Shown: positions 25,001-36,579 of the stretch, piece by piece
Numbering within the stretch: position 1 is the stretch's first letter
Layout: every line of letters begins with the position of its first letter
From: Salvator merianae
Taxonomy: Eukaryota > Chordata > Lepidosauria > Squamata > Teiidae
Assembly: GCA_003586115.2 (NCBI GenBank)
Contig: QVOM02000112.1
Location: 102,065,174 to 102,129,173, forward strand
Length of the DNA stretch: 64,000 nt
Direction of reading: 5' to 3'
The notes under the pieces: model-generated
The model's input: the letters and a program-made list of their open reading frames with translations, nothing else
Databases searched by the model: none
What the model was told of the DNA's origin: nothing
Translations under genes and position numbers: made by a program

Positions 25001-25950
25001 CCTCCCTCTGTACGCCCTCCCAAAGGCATTGTCCCTCCCAAATAGTCTCCATGCACATTCCCACATCGCAAAGTAAAACGAGCTAGCGATCTGAAACAGG
25101 CTGAGAACTCCTTTAATCCAAATGCAAAATAGTCCAGATTTCAGCAGTCTAGTCCAGAAAAACTATGGAAACTGATTAAATGCCATGTCAGAACGCATCC
25201 TCAGTCATTCCAAACATAGGCAGATAGAAAGAATTTTTTGAGAAGGCACTCAGAGTTTTTTTAAGCAGAGAATTCTGTGGTGGATGGAGCCACTGCAGCA
25301 AAGGCCCTGTCTGTTGTTGCCAACTTCAAATTTCTGTTGGAACAAGGCCTCTGTTGAATTGAGATAATTGAGAAAAGTTCTGGGGAAAACTTTTAATGTT
25401 ACTAGCCATGCTAAAAGTTAAACTAGCTTCATCGAACTGGGCTTTAAATGATATTTATTGGCTGAAATTAAGGCTGCAACTTCACTTACTATAGTAAGTG
25501 CAGCTGAAGGGGGGGAAACACTTCTCCAGGACATCTTGGCTGATGCAGCTGGACCTTTTTGCTACCACTGGCCAGTGCATTGACAATTGCAGTGGTGTCT
25601 GTGTGCAGATGCAAGCAGCCCTCTCAGTTGTCTTGCTGTATATTCAAATACAGTGAGACAACTGAAGGAGTCAGGACACAAGTATGTGACTTGGTGTAAT
25701 TCCTTGGGCCCTGACCCTGGGGGCATGAGAAGGGTGCCTGGATGCTTTGGTGCAGGACTAGAAATGCACTGCACTGGGAGTGGCAGAAGGGCATCACCAT
25801 GTAGTAGAGATGTGGCCTGAGGTTTATGGATGGTTATTGCCTCCGCAAACTGTATTTTTCTCACTCATTTGTAAATTAGATAGGTGCTAGATGAGACTGA
25901 GTGTTCAGATGTAACATATATGCGTGGCAGTTGTTTACAACAAGCAACCA
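22010..25950. other. Intergenic; unclassified repeats, no gene recognised
   Basis: GC-rich tracts at 24600-25080 and a G homopolymer at 23272-23282 stand out. Fragments resembling older MITE interiors occur near 22600-22960. I find no exon with a credible protein match. Confidence 0.4.
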
Positions 25951-25955
25951 CCTTT

Positions 25956-26170
25956 AAGCTGTGGTCACACCTGACATTTAAGATGTTTTCAGGCAATCCT
26001 TGATTCCAAGGGATCACACTCCAAATTGCCCTTCTGATTCCTCTCCAAGCTATCTCCCCCATATTTGATCTAGTGGATAGTCAGATAATCCCAGCACTGA
26101 GACCTCAAGTATGTCTCAATGCAGTGCTGAGAGGATTATGAGGTCTACCTCACATGTGGAAACAGCCCAG
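25956..26170. mobile_element. MITE-like element, GCTGTGGTCACACCTGA family
   Basis: The left end AAGCTGTGGTCACACCTGAC is roughly inverted at the right end (CTCACATGTGGAAACAGCCC). The interior shares ATTGCCCTTCTG and AGCTATCTCCCCC with a second copy starting at 41183. TTT may flank it, but the boundary is uncertain. Confidence 0.55.
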
Positions 26171-27190
26171 TTTACAACAGCATTGCATTGCTTCTTTCTG
26201 AGTGATATATATAGCATATATCCGCAAGCATTGATGCTTCTGATATTTCATCTGTGTGAAATCTTTATTGCTTAGTATGTACACTAGAAAGCAGTGCAGG
26301 ACCACCTGCCCCATTCCGCAAAGCCCGATTCGTGAGCACGCTTGGGAAAACAGGAGGGCATGGTTTGGCAGTGACACTTGCATGATGCTGCTGCCTTAGC
26401 CCTCTGGCTGCTGATACTGCCGACCAGGACACCCCTGCTTTCTGCCTATAGCTCTTTTGTTTGCTCTGGGTGCTGCTTGGCATCCTCACCCCTGAGCATC
26501 TCTGGTTGCTCTACAGCAGACCCAGAGTTAGCTCCTCTTGTGAAAGATAAGAGGACAGGAATAACCACCCCACTGCTCAGCAGATGAAGGTGCCAGGAAC
26601 TCTGCAGGTCTAGGTGGTGGTGGCAACAGCGGGGTCATTCCCATTCAGTTGCTTGTAAGGTAAGGGCAGATGAGGACAGGAAAAGAGATCTGTCCTTGGT
26701 ATTGCCACCTCCTCATGCTAGACAAAGCAAGAAGCAGATGAGGGGGAAGAGTGTCTTGCAGAGTATGCACTCTGCTGCAGGCCTTCCCAGGACTTTTAGG
26801 TGCTCCTTTATAATTGCAAGGCAATTCTGCACAGCTTGTGCAAATGCATAGACATTTTATTTCATTTAAATAAAATGTTTGGGCTGGACACTCAGAAGTA
26901 GCATACGTCTGGCACTGCTTCTGGGTGACTGGCAAAATGGCCATTTGCACATGAGTGACTAGTTCTGTATACCAGCCTAGAAGGCTACATCAGACAATTT
27001 ACAAACAATTCACAAGTGGAGTAAGCTATGGAGCCATAGCCTGGCCCAGCGTCTCATCCAATGCAGATGCAGTGTTCTGCTGTGAGGCATGGCCTTCCAG
27101 TAGACCATTCTGCAGTGTGGATAAGATATTCCAGGAGGTCCACTTGTGCGGACACAGCCTAAGAGCTTTGTCTTCCATGTATCTGTCTAA
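26171..27190. other. Intergenic, nothing clear
   Basis: Around 27030-27170 is a repeat also seen in part at 21590-22060 (CATAGCCTGGCCCAGCGTCT, GATATTCCAGGAGG). No gene was recognised. Confidence 0.4.
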
Positions 27191-27194
27191 TCCA

Positions 27195-27303
27195 CTTTCT
27201 GGGTTAGATAATGTAGAAGGAAAACTGCTTGTCCCCTTGCTGATGTGATGTCACACTATCCAGGCGGATCAAAGGTGGATTAAAACTAAAGCGCGGCTGG
27301 GTC
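27195..27303. mobile_element. Fragment of GGGCCCAGTCACACC-family MITE
   Basis: GTTAGATAATGTAGAAGGAA and GGTGGATTAAAACTAAAGCG followed by GGCTGGGTCC match the right half of the elements at 36580-36802 and 55500-55696. Confidence 0.5.
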
Positions 27304-28251
27304 CTGTATGAAGAATCATCATGCTTCTTTGCAGGGGCCCATTTCACTCTAGCTATGCTCCTATGTGAAGCAATATTCTTTTTTTTGCCCATTTACATTT
27401 TCTAACTTTCATCTTCACTAGATGATGGGTTGCTCGTTCTCATCTTCGGCAAGAGAGAAAGCAACATCTCCATATCTGTTATCGGCTTCCCAGGCCTGGG
27501 CCTGCATCCTCTAGTGGTACTGAGCACAGCTGAGATAACTAAATGGGAAGGACTATTGAAGCAACATTTATGCCTGAATAAAAACAGACATGCTTTTGAA
27601 ATGGGTAGGAATATTTGAATGCTATCAGGACATTTATTTATTGCCCAAGGTAGTGACAAAGGAGATTAAATCAAACCAACCCTGAATATTTTAATTTCAT
27701 AGCACTTCACAGGACAGACCCTGTGGCTCCAGAGATCCAGTTTGATCAAACAGCCTTTCTGGGAATAGGAAATGCAATTTGAGCTGATCTGCTCAAGAGG
27801 ATCAATGTTTATATGACACAGTTTATCAGTGGTATTGCAATCTGCTGAGTTTGGAGTTGCTTCTGTACATGTACACGGACATGTGCGTGTGAGAGTGAGA
27901 ACTTTCTACACTAAAGGCCTTTCTGTACCTTATTGGGCCAAAACGGATCCCACAGGGGCTCCGAGACCAGAAACCTTTGTTCCTGGCCATTGGTGCTCAC
28001 AGAGGCCGACTCCAAAGCTCGCATGAACTTTAGGGCCAGCATGGAGGATAGCCAGGAACATGCCATTGCAGGCATGGAGGTTAGTCAGGAACAGACCAGT
28101 ATACTTTTGGATCCTCCATGGTATAATGGACCACAGAGGTTTGCTGTCCGTGTACTTCCATAGTCCAGTAGACCAGCCCCAGTATGCTGGTAGGCTTCAA
28201 AAACCGCAGTCCATTGGCAGACAAGACCAGGACACCATTTTTGGCATCTGA

Positions 28252-28437
28252 GGCTGTATTCGGACATAGCAAAAGGGGTGACTTGGAGTGCCTTATAGAG
28301 ATGGTGTGTGGTACTCGAGTTCCCAAGTCTTCTCTAATCTACCTTTTCTAGCATAGAATGTTTATGAGAAGGAGGAAGGGCAGACTGGTATGTGAACAAT
28401 CCCACCTCGAAGCTGTCTCTGAGCCGCCTCAGAGATG

Positions 28438-28471
<34 letters not shown>

Positions 28472-28483
28472 CTGATCACAGCC
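28252..28483. mobile_element. GGCTGTGATCAGACA-family MITE with (TG)n
   Basis: It starts GGCTGTATTCGGACATAGC and ends GTCTGATCACAGCC. The interior (CTTTTCTAGCATAGAATGTT, GGTATGTGAACAATCCCACC) matches the inverse of 9676-9890. A TG microsatellite has grown near its right end (28443-28471). Confidence 0.75.
28443..28471. repeat. (TG)n microsatellite
   Basis: About fourteen uninterrupted TG units lie inside a MITE. Confidence 0.95.
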
Positions 28484-28969
28484 TTAGTCTGGTCTATGAT
28501 TGGTTCTGTGTGAACGGAACAGAGTAAAAGTGGGAGTCTTCTCTGGTCCATTCTAATAAGCAGTCAAAAAAGGCCCAGAAGTGGACCATGGTCTGGTCCA
28601 CTGGCAGATGTGGAAAGGCCCTATGTTTCTCTTGTGACAAATAACTTTTTATGGCGGTGTCTGTTCCCCCCCACCTTGATTTATGAATTCAGTGACCAAA
28701 CCCATCTATAGCTAGCAGCTGCATAATGTACAAGAGAATATTACAGTTCTCCCCAAGACATGCTAACTAGGCATGATAAATCATTTTTTCACCGGGGGGG
28801 GGAGTTCTGTTAAATCAAAACTAGAGTTCCAAGAAGAAACATTAGATTTATAGTGATCTTAAAGAGACTTTGCAGGTTCATTGCAAACATCTGCTTCTGC
28901 TTATTGGCTGGCTAAGCATGCTGGCCGTCTTCATTGTCTCTGTCTCCTCCCGTTCCTTTTGACAGAGGT

Positions 28970-29132
28970 TTAAGGAATAAGTAGAAGAGGAGAAATGGTA
29001 CTTGTTACAGTTCTTATATAGATTTGAAAATCACTTCCAAAATAGAGGCTCAGGTAATAGTTGATGACTCCAGCCACAGACATAAGGAACAGGAAAGAAA
29101 TGATGCGTTTTCCAAACATGTAACCGGGAGTG
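28970..29132 (-). CDS. ALOX5AP: ALOX5AP exon 5 (C terminus, stop)
   Basis: The last coding exon, 163 nt, completes Ser108 from a split codon and ends at the stop 28972-28970. It encodes the fourth membrane segment and tail of FLAP: TPGYMFGKRIISFLFLMSVA then YFGSDFQIYI and the terminal STISPLLLIP. These are near-identical to the human C terminus as I recall it. Lys116 and Phe123 of the human inhibitor pocket are kept, while Ile113 is Met and Leu120 is Ser. The acceptor is preceded by a pyrimidine tract and AG. I could not place a polyadenylation signal in the downstream 350 bp. Confidence 0.97.
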
Positions 29133-29596
29133 CTAAGAGGGAAAGAGAAAAGCACTGTGTAAGTATATATCGATTTCCTGAAAAGAGTTAAACCTCTCTA
29201 TCTGTCACCAAGACCGAGCTCAGCTTAAATAGCGCTCAGACGTTCAGATTAATGGAGTAAAATTCAGCCTTGATGTATGTCTCAGCAGCAGAATTAATTT
29301 CATGAGAGCTGAACAGGTGTAAATCAGCAAAAGAATTTGGTGCACAGTGCAAAATTTATTCATTTTAATAACCAAGTGTGTTCCATTTAAAAGATATATA
29401 TATCTTACACTGGCTATTAAAAATGATAGTCACTGACTATATTTTAAACAAATCTTGGTAGCACTTCATTTTTAATATGGGGAACCATTAAAGAAAGCAA
29501 CCAGGATTATCATGGCACATCCTTCAGACAGCCTTCAGGTAGAGCAAAACTATTGCTTTTTTTTAGAGTCTTACAGTAAAATGCTATATACAATAT

Positions 29597-30040
29597 GGGC
29601 CTATTCGTACTTGATGGTAGTAAGCATTGAGAACGCTTGTTATCCATGTGTGTTCAAAGTGCAAGATGGCTGCAGTGACCGGGAGCGGGCTTCGTCTGCT
29701 CCCAATTGCTACTACCGGTGGTGCACAAAATAATGGCCTGCAACTTTACCGGAAGCTCATAGTGAGATTCAGGTAAGGTTACATTCACACTTACCTGCAC
29801 AGTGGCGGCCATTTTGCTTGCGATGTGCCCATCACACATGTGTGATGGGGCAATTGGGCGCCGGACACTTGCCGGCTGCTGCTGTGGCAAGGATTGGGCA
29901 TGGCTACTGCAAACACTAGTAGGCGGCTTCAGGACCTGTTTTCGGCCATGCAGTGCAGACAGTGTCCACACTACATGGTTAAGTACTATGCTAGCACAGA
30001 CTAATTAGTCTGTGCTTGTGTTCTAAGTGTGAAAACGACC
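29597..30040. mobile_element. GGGCC-type MITE (444 bp)
   Basis: The termini are GGGCCTATTCGTACTT and AAGTGTGAAAACGACC. AATAT stands on both sides (29592-29596, 30041-30045), although aligned ends would give TAT against AAT. An internal palindrome CACAGACTAATTAGTCTGTG sits near the right end. A partial copy is at 16295-16478. Confidence 0.7.
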
Positions 30041-30100
30041 AATATCTGTTTATGTTGAAGTATATTGAACTAGGCTTACTCCCAGGTAAGTGAGAACATG

Positions 30101-31073
30101 GGGCCTGTTCGCACTTTCCACGCTAGAATGGGCTAATTAGCCCATTCTAGCGTGGAACAGACCCCATCATGCAGACGCTGTCTGTACGATGGGGCCTGAA
30201 ACTCACCTAAGGCTGGATAATGGCGTTCACCAGTGTGAACGCCATTATCCATCCCTGATGCTCGCCATGACAGCAACCAGCAAGCGTCAGGCCACTGCCA
30301 TGGCAACTGGGAGGCCCGCGCGGTGCGCGCGGCAATGACGCAATCGCGCCTGTGCACTGGGCCTCTCCCCCCTCCGTAGCGGGATCGGGCCTTCCTGATC
30401 GGGCCCGCGGTGCTGCGATCGGGCGTGCCCAGCCCAGTCAGGGTGGCCTGATCACCCCAATAAGGCTGGGCAGGCCCAATTGCGGCACCATGGGCCTGAT
30501 CGGGAAGGCCCGATCCCGCTATGGAGGGGGGAGAGGCCCAGTGCGCAGGCGTGATTGCGTCATCGCCGTATGCACCGCGTGGGCCTCCCGGTCGCAATGG
30601 CAGCGGCCTGACGCTTTGTAGGCCGCTGCCACAGCGACTGCCCTTCGCGATCGCGATCAGGCACCGAAACACTGGACGGGGTGCAGCGCGGCCCCATCCG
30701 GTGGCCCAGGCCCAATCGCGGCCGCGTGGGCACGACTGGGGCCTCGCGCGGGCCCATTCAGGACCGCGCGAAGGACAGGCCCCACTGCCCATCATGCATT
30801 GCGTGATCACATGATCGTGCATGCATGATGGGCGGGCTGATCACCCAGAAGATGGCCGCCGCCGTGGGCAAGGAGGTAGGTGCGAACGAATCCTTACCTG
30901 AAGCTCACTTTGAGCTTCAGGTGAGGATTCGGGCACCTTTTTACTTGTCCGGCGGTAGTAACGATCGGCAGCGGATGAGGTCCGCTGCCGGTCGTTACAG
31001 CCGTCCTGTGGTACAAATGCACTTGTCTAACAAGCATCCTTGATGCTTGCTAGTTACAAGTGCGAACAGGCCC
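30101..31073. mobile_element. CpG-rich palindromic MITE, 973 bp, TSD ATG
   Basis: The termini are GGGCCTGTTCGCACTT and AAGTGCGAACAGGCCC, flanked by ATG (30098-30100, 31074-31076). Next to the left terminus is a perfect 42-bp palindrome (30116-30157). The core has inverted arms of about 115 bp (about 30310-30425 and 30475-30592) with many CpGs and GATCGGGCC motifs. The open frames across it (for example the 229-codon minus frame at 30133-30822) come from GC-rich symmetry, not a gene. It lies in ALOX5AP intron 4. Confidence 0.9.
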
Positions 31074-31921
31074 ATGGTTGCATTTTAGCTTCCATTATAT
31101 TTTAGGTTGGAAGTGACTACATTACAGATGTTTCTGGACTATAGTTTCCATCTTTCTTTGCTATTGGCTATGCTGGCTAGGGATTATGGAATTGTTCAGT
31201 AACATGTTACTAGAGCTTATGGGAGTTGTAGTTCAGTAACACAGAAAACCATAGTTTGGCCACTTCCTACTTAATGGGGCCTATTTTTCCACAACACTGG
31301 GGACAGTAACTGTTGTACTCCTAAAATGTCTAACAATTTTTCAATTTCAGTGCTTGCTATTAGTTAGATAATATGTGAACTTCATTAAGGATCATCTGCT
31401 GGTTTATTTCAGGCCGGTACTAAATGGATGAGCCAGTACACTCAATATGTTTTCAGTCAACTCTAATATTTCACCCTAAAGAGAAGCATGTCCTTAAAGT
31501 TATCAATGAACTAACAGCAATATTGTCCATCAGATATCATAAAGCTGTGATAACTTAATTGCCTTTTAGACCTAGCATAGTCAAAAGCCCACAGATTTAT
31601 TTTTTTTTCTTATACAGAAAAAAACCCCTGAAAATACATTGGAAATACTATTTTTCACTGTTTCATTCCTGCAAAATCTGCAGAATATTGATAATGCCAG
31701 AACAACACTGTTCTGTATGTATTTCTCTACAGTTATTTCTCCATGTGAGAAGAAAGTATTATGCCAACATTGACCCAGCAATGTAAGGTCTGATGGCAGT
31801 TGTGTCCAAAGAGCACAACAGTGGTAAAGGTTGATCTGGAAGACGGTTTATTGGCAAGGAGTGAGTAAATGTTCATGTGACAACATGAAGCAGTGTTAGG
31901 AAAATTCAACTGAGAAATTAC

Positions 31922-32003
31922 CTCTGTATTCTTTCTCCCATGTAACCAACAAAATATTTCTGTCTCACAAACAAGTACATCAATCCAGCAAAGGCAGCAG
32001 GAA
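31922..32003 (-). CDS. ALOX5AP: ALOX5AP exon 4
   Basis: This 82-nt exon completes Val81 and encodes PAAFAGLMYLFVRQKYFVGY then MGERIQ, before splitting Ser108. It is nearly identical to human FLAP over this stretch. It forms membrane helix 3 and the start of the cytosolic loop of this MAPEG-family trimer. The acceptor TTTTTCTTCAG and the donor AG|GTAATT are both consensus. Confidence 0.98.
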
Positions 32004-34153
32004 CTGAAGAAAAAGAAAAGAATTTAGATATTTTTGCTCCATTTAGGCAATTTCTGCACTTGACCATATTCTGGATTAAATCCAAGAGGGGCCTGCCGTA
32101 GTCTGCATCAGCATGTGGATTGCAGGCCTCTATTCCGGGATATAATCTGGAATAAGGCTCAGTGTAGAAAAGGCCTAAGAATGTTCCTTCATTGGGCATT
32201 TGTTGTTGAAAATATTTATTTATTTATTTATTTTTGTATTTGTATTCTGCCCTTCACCCAAAGGTCCCAGGGCGGATCATAGTATATGATACAATACAGA
32301 ACTTTAAACACTAAAGCAGATATACTTTCTTCACTGTAATGAGATAAACGGACGGTGTAATAAAAAATCCTCTCATCGTGTTTTCCTTGTTCAACTTCCT
32401 TCCCAACCATCCTGGTCAGAAAATCTGGCTTTTTTCATATGACGAAACAGCTATAATCTCCTTAGTGATGATCGGTACAGGTATTTTGGCCTACACAAAA
32501 CTTATAAAGAACTTGTATACTTTCTTCTCTGTGGTTTCTTTGTCTCTTCTAGGAATCAGTTGTAACGCTTCCCATCAATTCTGTGTTTTTATTTTTTCTT
32601 CTTTGCAAAAACTGCAGTCAAGGGCCCTTTTTGCACTGGACCTTATTCTGGATTATATCCCAGAATAGGGACCTGACATCCCTATGAGCTGATGGTGGGA
32701 GCACACTGAATTTGCCTTGACGTTCTGCAAGTAGACAGTGTACTTGTTTGTGCTGTGTGTAAGTACAGTTCAGGATCACCTCAGTGTGTGACTGCAACCT
32801 TAGGTATAGAATATGATCTGAATTTTAGACATCGACAGTTAGTTTTTGCTCTGCAATGTTCAGAAAAACAAAGGCTGTGTCTACACTGTATTGATACATT
32901 GACCCAGGGGACTGGCTAGACCACTTGTGTATTTTGCTGTAAAATCTTTCATTATTTTGTGAAGTTTTCATTGAAGCTGAAACCTGCAGCAAGTCCTGTA
33001 TAACAAGATTTTAGGTGTAGGGCTTTGTGACACAATTTGCACAAGAAAGTACAAATAGAAACAATCCCTTAGGGTCCAGCTAAACTAGCATTGTATGTAC
33101 CGTAAAAAACAAAAAAATAGGCAGATTTTCCTGCACCTCCTCCTTGACATCTTCTTCGCTGATGGCTTGGTTTAGTTCTGCCTTCGTCATGTTTAAAAAA
33201 GAATAATCTGAGCAAATGGGTGGTCATTACCCCCTTTTCCCTGAACTGGGTGTTCATCTCTTTCTGCTGACAAGTCATGGAGAAGGGTGGTTGTACACAA
33301 CAAGGCATAAATATTGCTGCTCGTTGGCTCAGAGAAAAAGGGAATGGCGCTGATGAGGTGTACTTGAGAAGATATGCACTGGCTGAAAAAGAAATTCAAA
33401 AGGGGGGGCTGAATAGCTCAACTTCATGGAATTCGTTTGAAGCTACTCAGGCAGGCTCCAAAAGATCTCATTTAAATTACCATTTTCTGTAAACTGAACT
33501 TGGAACAAGGGTTCCAGTTGTGAATGACCTGCATTGTAGGCTGGCAGAAATTAGGGTACTGTTGTAGTTTATATGACATTCCCACAGGTACTGTTACATT
33601 CTAGTTTAAAGAAGAACAGCAAAGATTGAAAGATTTGTAAGCATCTTTAAAGAGTCCTACAGAACTTAAGGCTAACATGAGAACCAATGAGGCCTAGAAG
33701 GAATTTTGCAGCCCCTTGTTCCAGAACACAGGTAAGTGCAGAAAGGACCTCAGCATTCACTCCCAGCATTCTGTGCGAGCCCCAGTGGACTGCTGGGAAT
33801 TGTTGTTCAGGAACACCTGGACAACCACAGTTTGAGAACCACAGATCTAAAACAGCTCCTGTGGGATCTGAGTAAGTTTAACCATAAAATCAAAAATCTT
33901 ACACGTGAATCCACTGGATAAACCTATTTCTTTAAAAGGTGTCTGAGAACAGTATTTTACTAGAAACTGGATATAATCAGGAATTAAGAAGGAATTATCA
34001 TTGGTGCCCTTAGAGATAGAGATATTTTTTTTTTTATCCAAGCGATACCTGAGGTTTAGATACTTAACTCAAAAAAATTTCAGAAGCAAAATGCAATATG
34101 AAGACACAACCCAGAATGTTGCAGAGGTTGTGAATGAGATCTGGTCACATTAC
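32004..34153 (-). other. ALOX5AP intron 3
   Basis: This 2,150-bp intron contains MITE remnants at 32040-32175 and from 32625. An antisense LINE 3' end lies at 32215-32300 (TATTCTGCCCTTCACCCAAA). A hAT-like right end lies near 33790-33850 (CAGTTTGAGAACCACAGAT). No other exon was recognised. Confidence 0.88.
32045..32173. mobile_element. Short GGGCCTTTCTGCAC-type MITE
   Basis: AATTTCTGCACTTGACCATATTCTGGATTAAATCC at left is mirrored by GGATATAATCTGGAATAAGG and CAGTGTAGAAAAGGCC at right. It belongs with 43263-43431 and 45466-45733. The boundaries are approximate. Confidence 0.6.
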
Positions 34154-34224
34154 CTTGGCTACACAGCAAGCCAGCACACCAAAGCACAGCAAGAAATGTG
34201 GGATAGGCATCTCTGATGTTTTGG
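34154..34224 (-). CDS. ALOX5AP: ALOX5AP exon 3
   Basis: This 71-nt exon completes Asn57 and encodes QNIRDAYPTFLAVLWCAGLL then CSQ, ending within codon 81. Asp62 and Thr66, which line the inhibitor pocket of human FLAP, are present. This is membrane helix 2. The acceptor TCCTAG and the donor CAAG|GTAATG are usable. Confidence 0.98.
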
Positions 34225-34654
34225 CTAGGAAAATTTTTGGAAAGAGAAAATATTATATGAGTACAAAAGAATACATACATAAAATTCAAAGCAGTTAACG
34301 AGGAAATGGAAAGCATATGGAAAAAGTGGAAGGTCTGATGCAAAATCCAAAAGGGATCCCAGGCAAACACAATTACGTATCAATTTCTCTTCCTATCAAC
34401 AACCATTAATCTCCTTATCTATAATTTCTCAGTGTAACTGTCAATCATGCAAAAGTTAACATGAGCAAGACTTCATCCAGCCCTACAATACAGAGCGGGT
34501 ACAGAAGCACAAACTGACAATCTAAGAATGAGTATTTCTCAGCGGCAGCCCGTCACTTTAAGCGATGGGCCACTGCTGGTATTTCTTATATTGCACCACC
34601 CTTTCTGAACACAATGGTGCCATTAGTATGTTATGCTAGACTGTGGTTTAGTGC

Positions 34655-34790
34655 AGAGGTATCCAATCTGTGGCCATCCACATGTTGTTGAACTGAAACT
34701 CGCATTGTTCCATGCTCTTGGTTGGAATGGCTGTAGCTCATGGTAGCTGTAATTTCAGCATTATCTGAACAGTCAGACCCTTTCTATAAA
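34655..34790. mobile_element. hAT-like remnant
   Basis: CAGAGGTATCCAATCTGTGG followed by CATGTTGTTGAACTGAAACT matches the left end of the common reptile element with the ...GTTGTTGGACTACAACTCCC... motif. It is degenerate. Confidence 0.45.
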
Positions 34791-34800
34791 AAGGGTCATA

Positions 34801-34942
34801 GGGCCTTTCTGCACTTTCTACCTTAGAATGGGATTATTATAGTCCAGCTGCTTCTGGTACAGCTGTGAAGCACTCCACAGCTATACCAGGAGCAGCTGGA
34901 CTATAATTATACCATTCTAAGGTAGAAAGTGCAGAAAGGCCC
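34801..34942. mobile_element. 142-bp hairpin MITE, TSD ATA, empty site in paralog
   Basis: Almost the whole element is one inverted repeat. GGGCCTTTCTGCACTTTCTA and CCTTAGAATGG at left are mirrored by CCATTCTAAGGTAGAAAGTG and CAGAAAGGCCC at right, with a short loop near 34870. ATA flanks it (34798-34800, 34943-34945). Copy 2 of the duplication reads AAAGGGACATAGTCTGCCCA with one ATA (35847-35849), so it lacks the insertion. Confidence 0.95.
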
Positions 34943-35280
34943 ATAGCCTGCCCAGATCTGGTTTACTGTTAGCAAGAAAAAGATGCAGGAAGTCTTGGGT
35001 TTTGGCTTTCCTTTCCCTGCTGTAACCACAAGGAGATATCTAGAAGCTTTTGCTTCTGTTAAGCACCATTGTCATTGTGTTCAAATCCAGATGAGTCATG
35101 ATTATCTTAACTATAATGATTATCTTAACTATAGTTTAATAATGGAGTCAACTTTAAGCTTTAGAAAGCTGGCTTATTTCAACACGCCATAGTTAAGACT
35201 GAATGTGCTCCTGCTCCATTACAAATGGCAGGCACACAAAAGTGACTTGTTTCTTACTGGAGATAAGAACTGGAGCTAAG

Positions 35281-35636
35281 TAGAGTTGTGCAAAATTTGA
35301 TTCCCTTTCACAAATTTGATTGAATATTTTGCATTCATGGATATTCACATCGAAATGAAAATGCAGTTTTTCGCATTTCCAAAATTCATTCGAATTGAAC
35401 TAGTTTCACACATGTGAAACTGAAAAAAAAAAAGATTAAATATTTGTGTTTTTGGTGCATTTTTGCCCATGAAAAGGGGTTTTTTGATGGGAAAAACAGT
35501 GTTTTTATCTGTGAAAAATGCAAAAGTCAATGTGAAAAATCGATGTTTTGATGTTACAGTTCGCCAACGAAGCAAAAAATGGGTTTTTGCTTTGACAGCA
35601 AAATGAACATGAAAGTTTCATTGGTGCACATCACTA
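35281..35636. mobile_element. hAT-type MITE (copy 1)
   Basis: The termini are TAGAGTTGTGCAAAATTTG and GGTGCACATCACTA. The flanks GAGCTAAG and GAGATAAT look like a decayed 8-bp duplication. It belongs to the family of 21663-22001. Confidence 0.75.
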
Positions 35637-35645
35637 GAGATAATC

Positions 35646-35647
35646 TA

Positions 35648-35691
<44 letters not shown>

Positions 35692-35693
35692 TC
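35646..35693. repeat. (CTGT)n(CTAT)n microsatellite
   Basis: About seven CTGT units are followed by about five CTAT units. Copy 2 of the duplication has only a short remnant near 36542-36554, so the array expanded in copy 1 or shrank in copy 2. Confidence 0.93.
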
Positions 35694-35718
35694 TGCCATG
35701 GATTTCTGGAGACTCTAT

Positions 35719-35836
35719 GGGCCCATTCACACCTAAGTTTTAATCCAGCTTCAGTCCACTTTTAGATTGAAAGAATACATCAGCAAAGTGACTAATCACT
35801 TTGTTTCCACATTATCTAACCCAAAGGTGGATTTTC
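35719..35836. mobile_element. GGGCCCAGTCACACC-family MITE, truncated by duplication junction
   Basis: It starts GGGCCCATTCACACCTAAG like 36580-36802, but stops after GGTGGATTTTCTGA, where copy 2 of the duplication begins. Confidence 0.8.
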
Positions 35837-36184
35837 TGAAAGGGACATAGTCTGCCCAGATGTGGTTTATTGTTAGCAAGAAAACAATGCAGGAAGTCTT
35901 GGGGTTTGGCTTTCCTTTCCTTGCGGTAACCACAGGGAAATATCTAAAAGCTTTTGCTTCCGTTAAGCACCATTGTCATCATGTCCAAATCCAGATGAGT
36001 CACTATTATCATAACTATAATAATTATCTTAACTATAGTTTGATAATGGAGCCAATTCTAAGCTTTAGAAAGCTGGCCTATTTCAACAAGCCATATGTAA
36101 GACTGAATGCGCTCCTCCTCCATCACAAATAGCAGGCACACAAAAGTGACTTGTTTCTTACTGGAGATAAGAATTGGAGCTAAG

Positions 36185-36529
36185 TAGAGGTGTGCGAAAT
36201 TTGATTCCCTTTCACAAATGTGATTGAATATTTTGCATTCACAGATATTTGCATCGAAATGAAAATGCAGTTTTTCGCATTTCCAAAATTCGATCAAATC
36301 GAACCAGTCTCCCATGTGTGAAACTGAAAAACTCCCATGTGTTGTTTGTCCTGAATTTTTGCCCATGAAAAGGACTTGTTCGATGGGAAAAACAGTATTT
36401 TTATCTGATAAAAATGCAAAAGTCAATGTGAAAAAACGGTGTTTCGATTCGCCAACAAAGCAAAAATCGGGTTTTTGCTTTAACAGCAAAACAAACATGC
36501 AAGTTCCAGCTTCAAAGTGCACATCACTA
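36185..36529. mobile_element. hAT-type MITE (copy 2)
   Basis: The termini are TAGAGGTGTGCGAAATTTG and AAGTGCACATCACTA. The flanks are GAGCTAAG and CAGGTAAG. It is the duplicated partner of 35281-35636 with a different internal deletion. Confidence 0.75.
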
Positions 36530-36579
36530 CAGGTAAGAAATCTATTTATCTATCTGCCATGGATTTCTGGCGCCTCTAT

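Larger units (their letters stand above)
27915..28620. mobile_element. GGGCCTTTCTG-type MITE with a nested MITE
   Basis: The termini AGGCCTTTCTGTACC and GATGTGGAAAGGCCC are inverted. The interior has GACCAGAAACCTTTGTTCCT and repeated TGGTCC/GGACCA motifs. It is interrupted by the element at 28252-28483. The outer boundary is approximate. Confidence 0.55.
29133..31921 (-). other. ALOX5AP intron 4
   Basis: This 2,789-bp intron has a GT start (31921-31920) and AG end. It holds two GGGCC-type MITEs (29597-30040 and 30101-31073) and a hAT-like piece near 31130-31260 (GGGATTATGGAATTG, GGGAGTTGTAGTTCAG). The rest is AT-rich and unremarkable. Confidence 0.9.

Noticed and set aside
30133..30822. 229-codon minus-strand open frame
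   Set aside because: It lies wholly within a CpG-rich palindromic MITE; mirror-image frames appear on the plus strand and the residues are arginine/alanine/glycine rich from composition.
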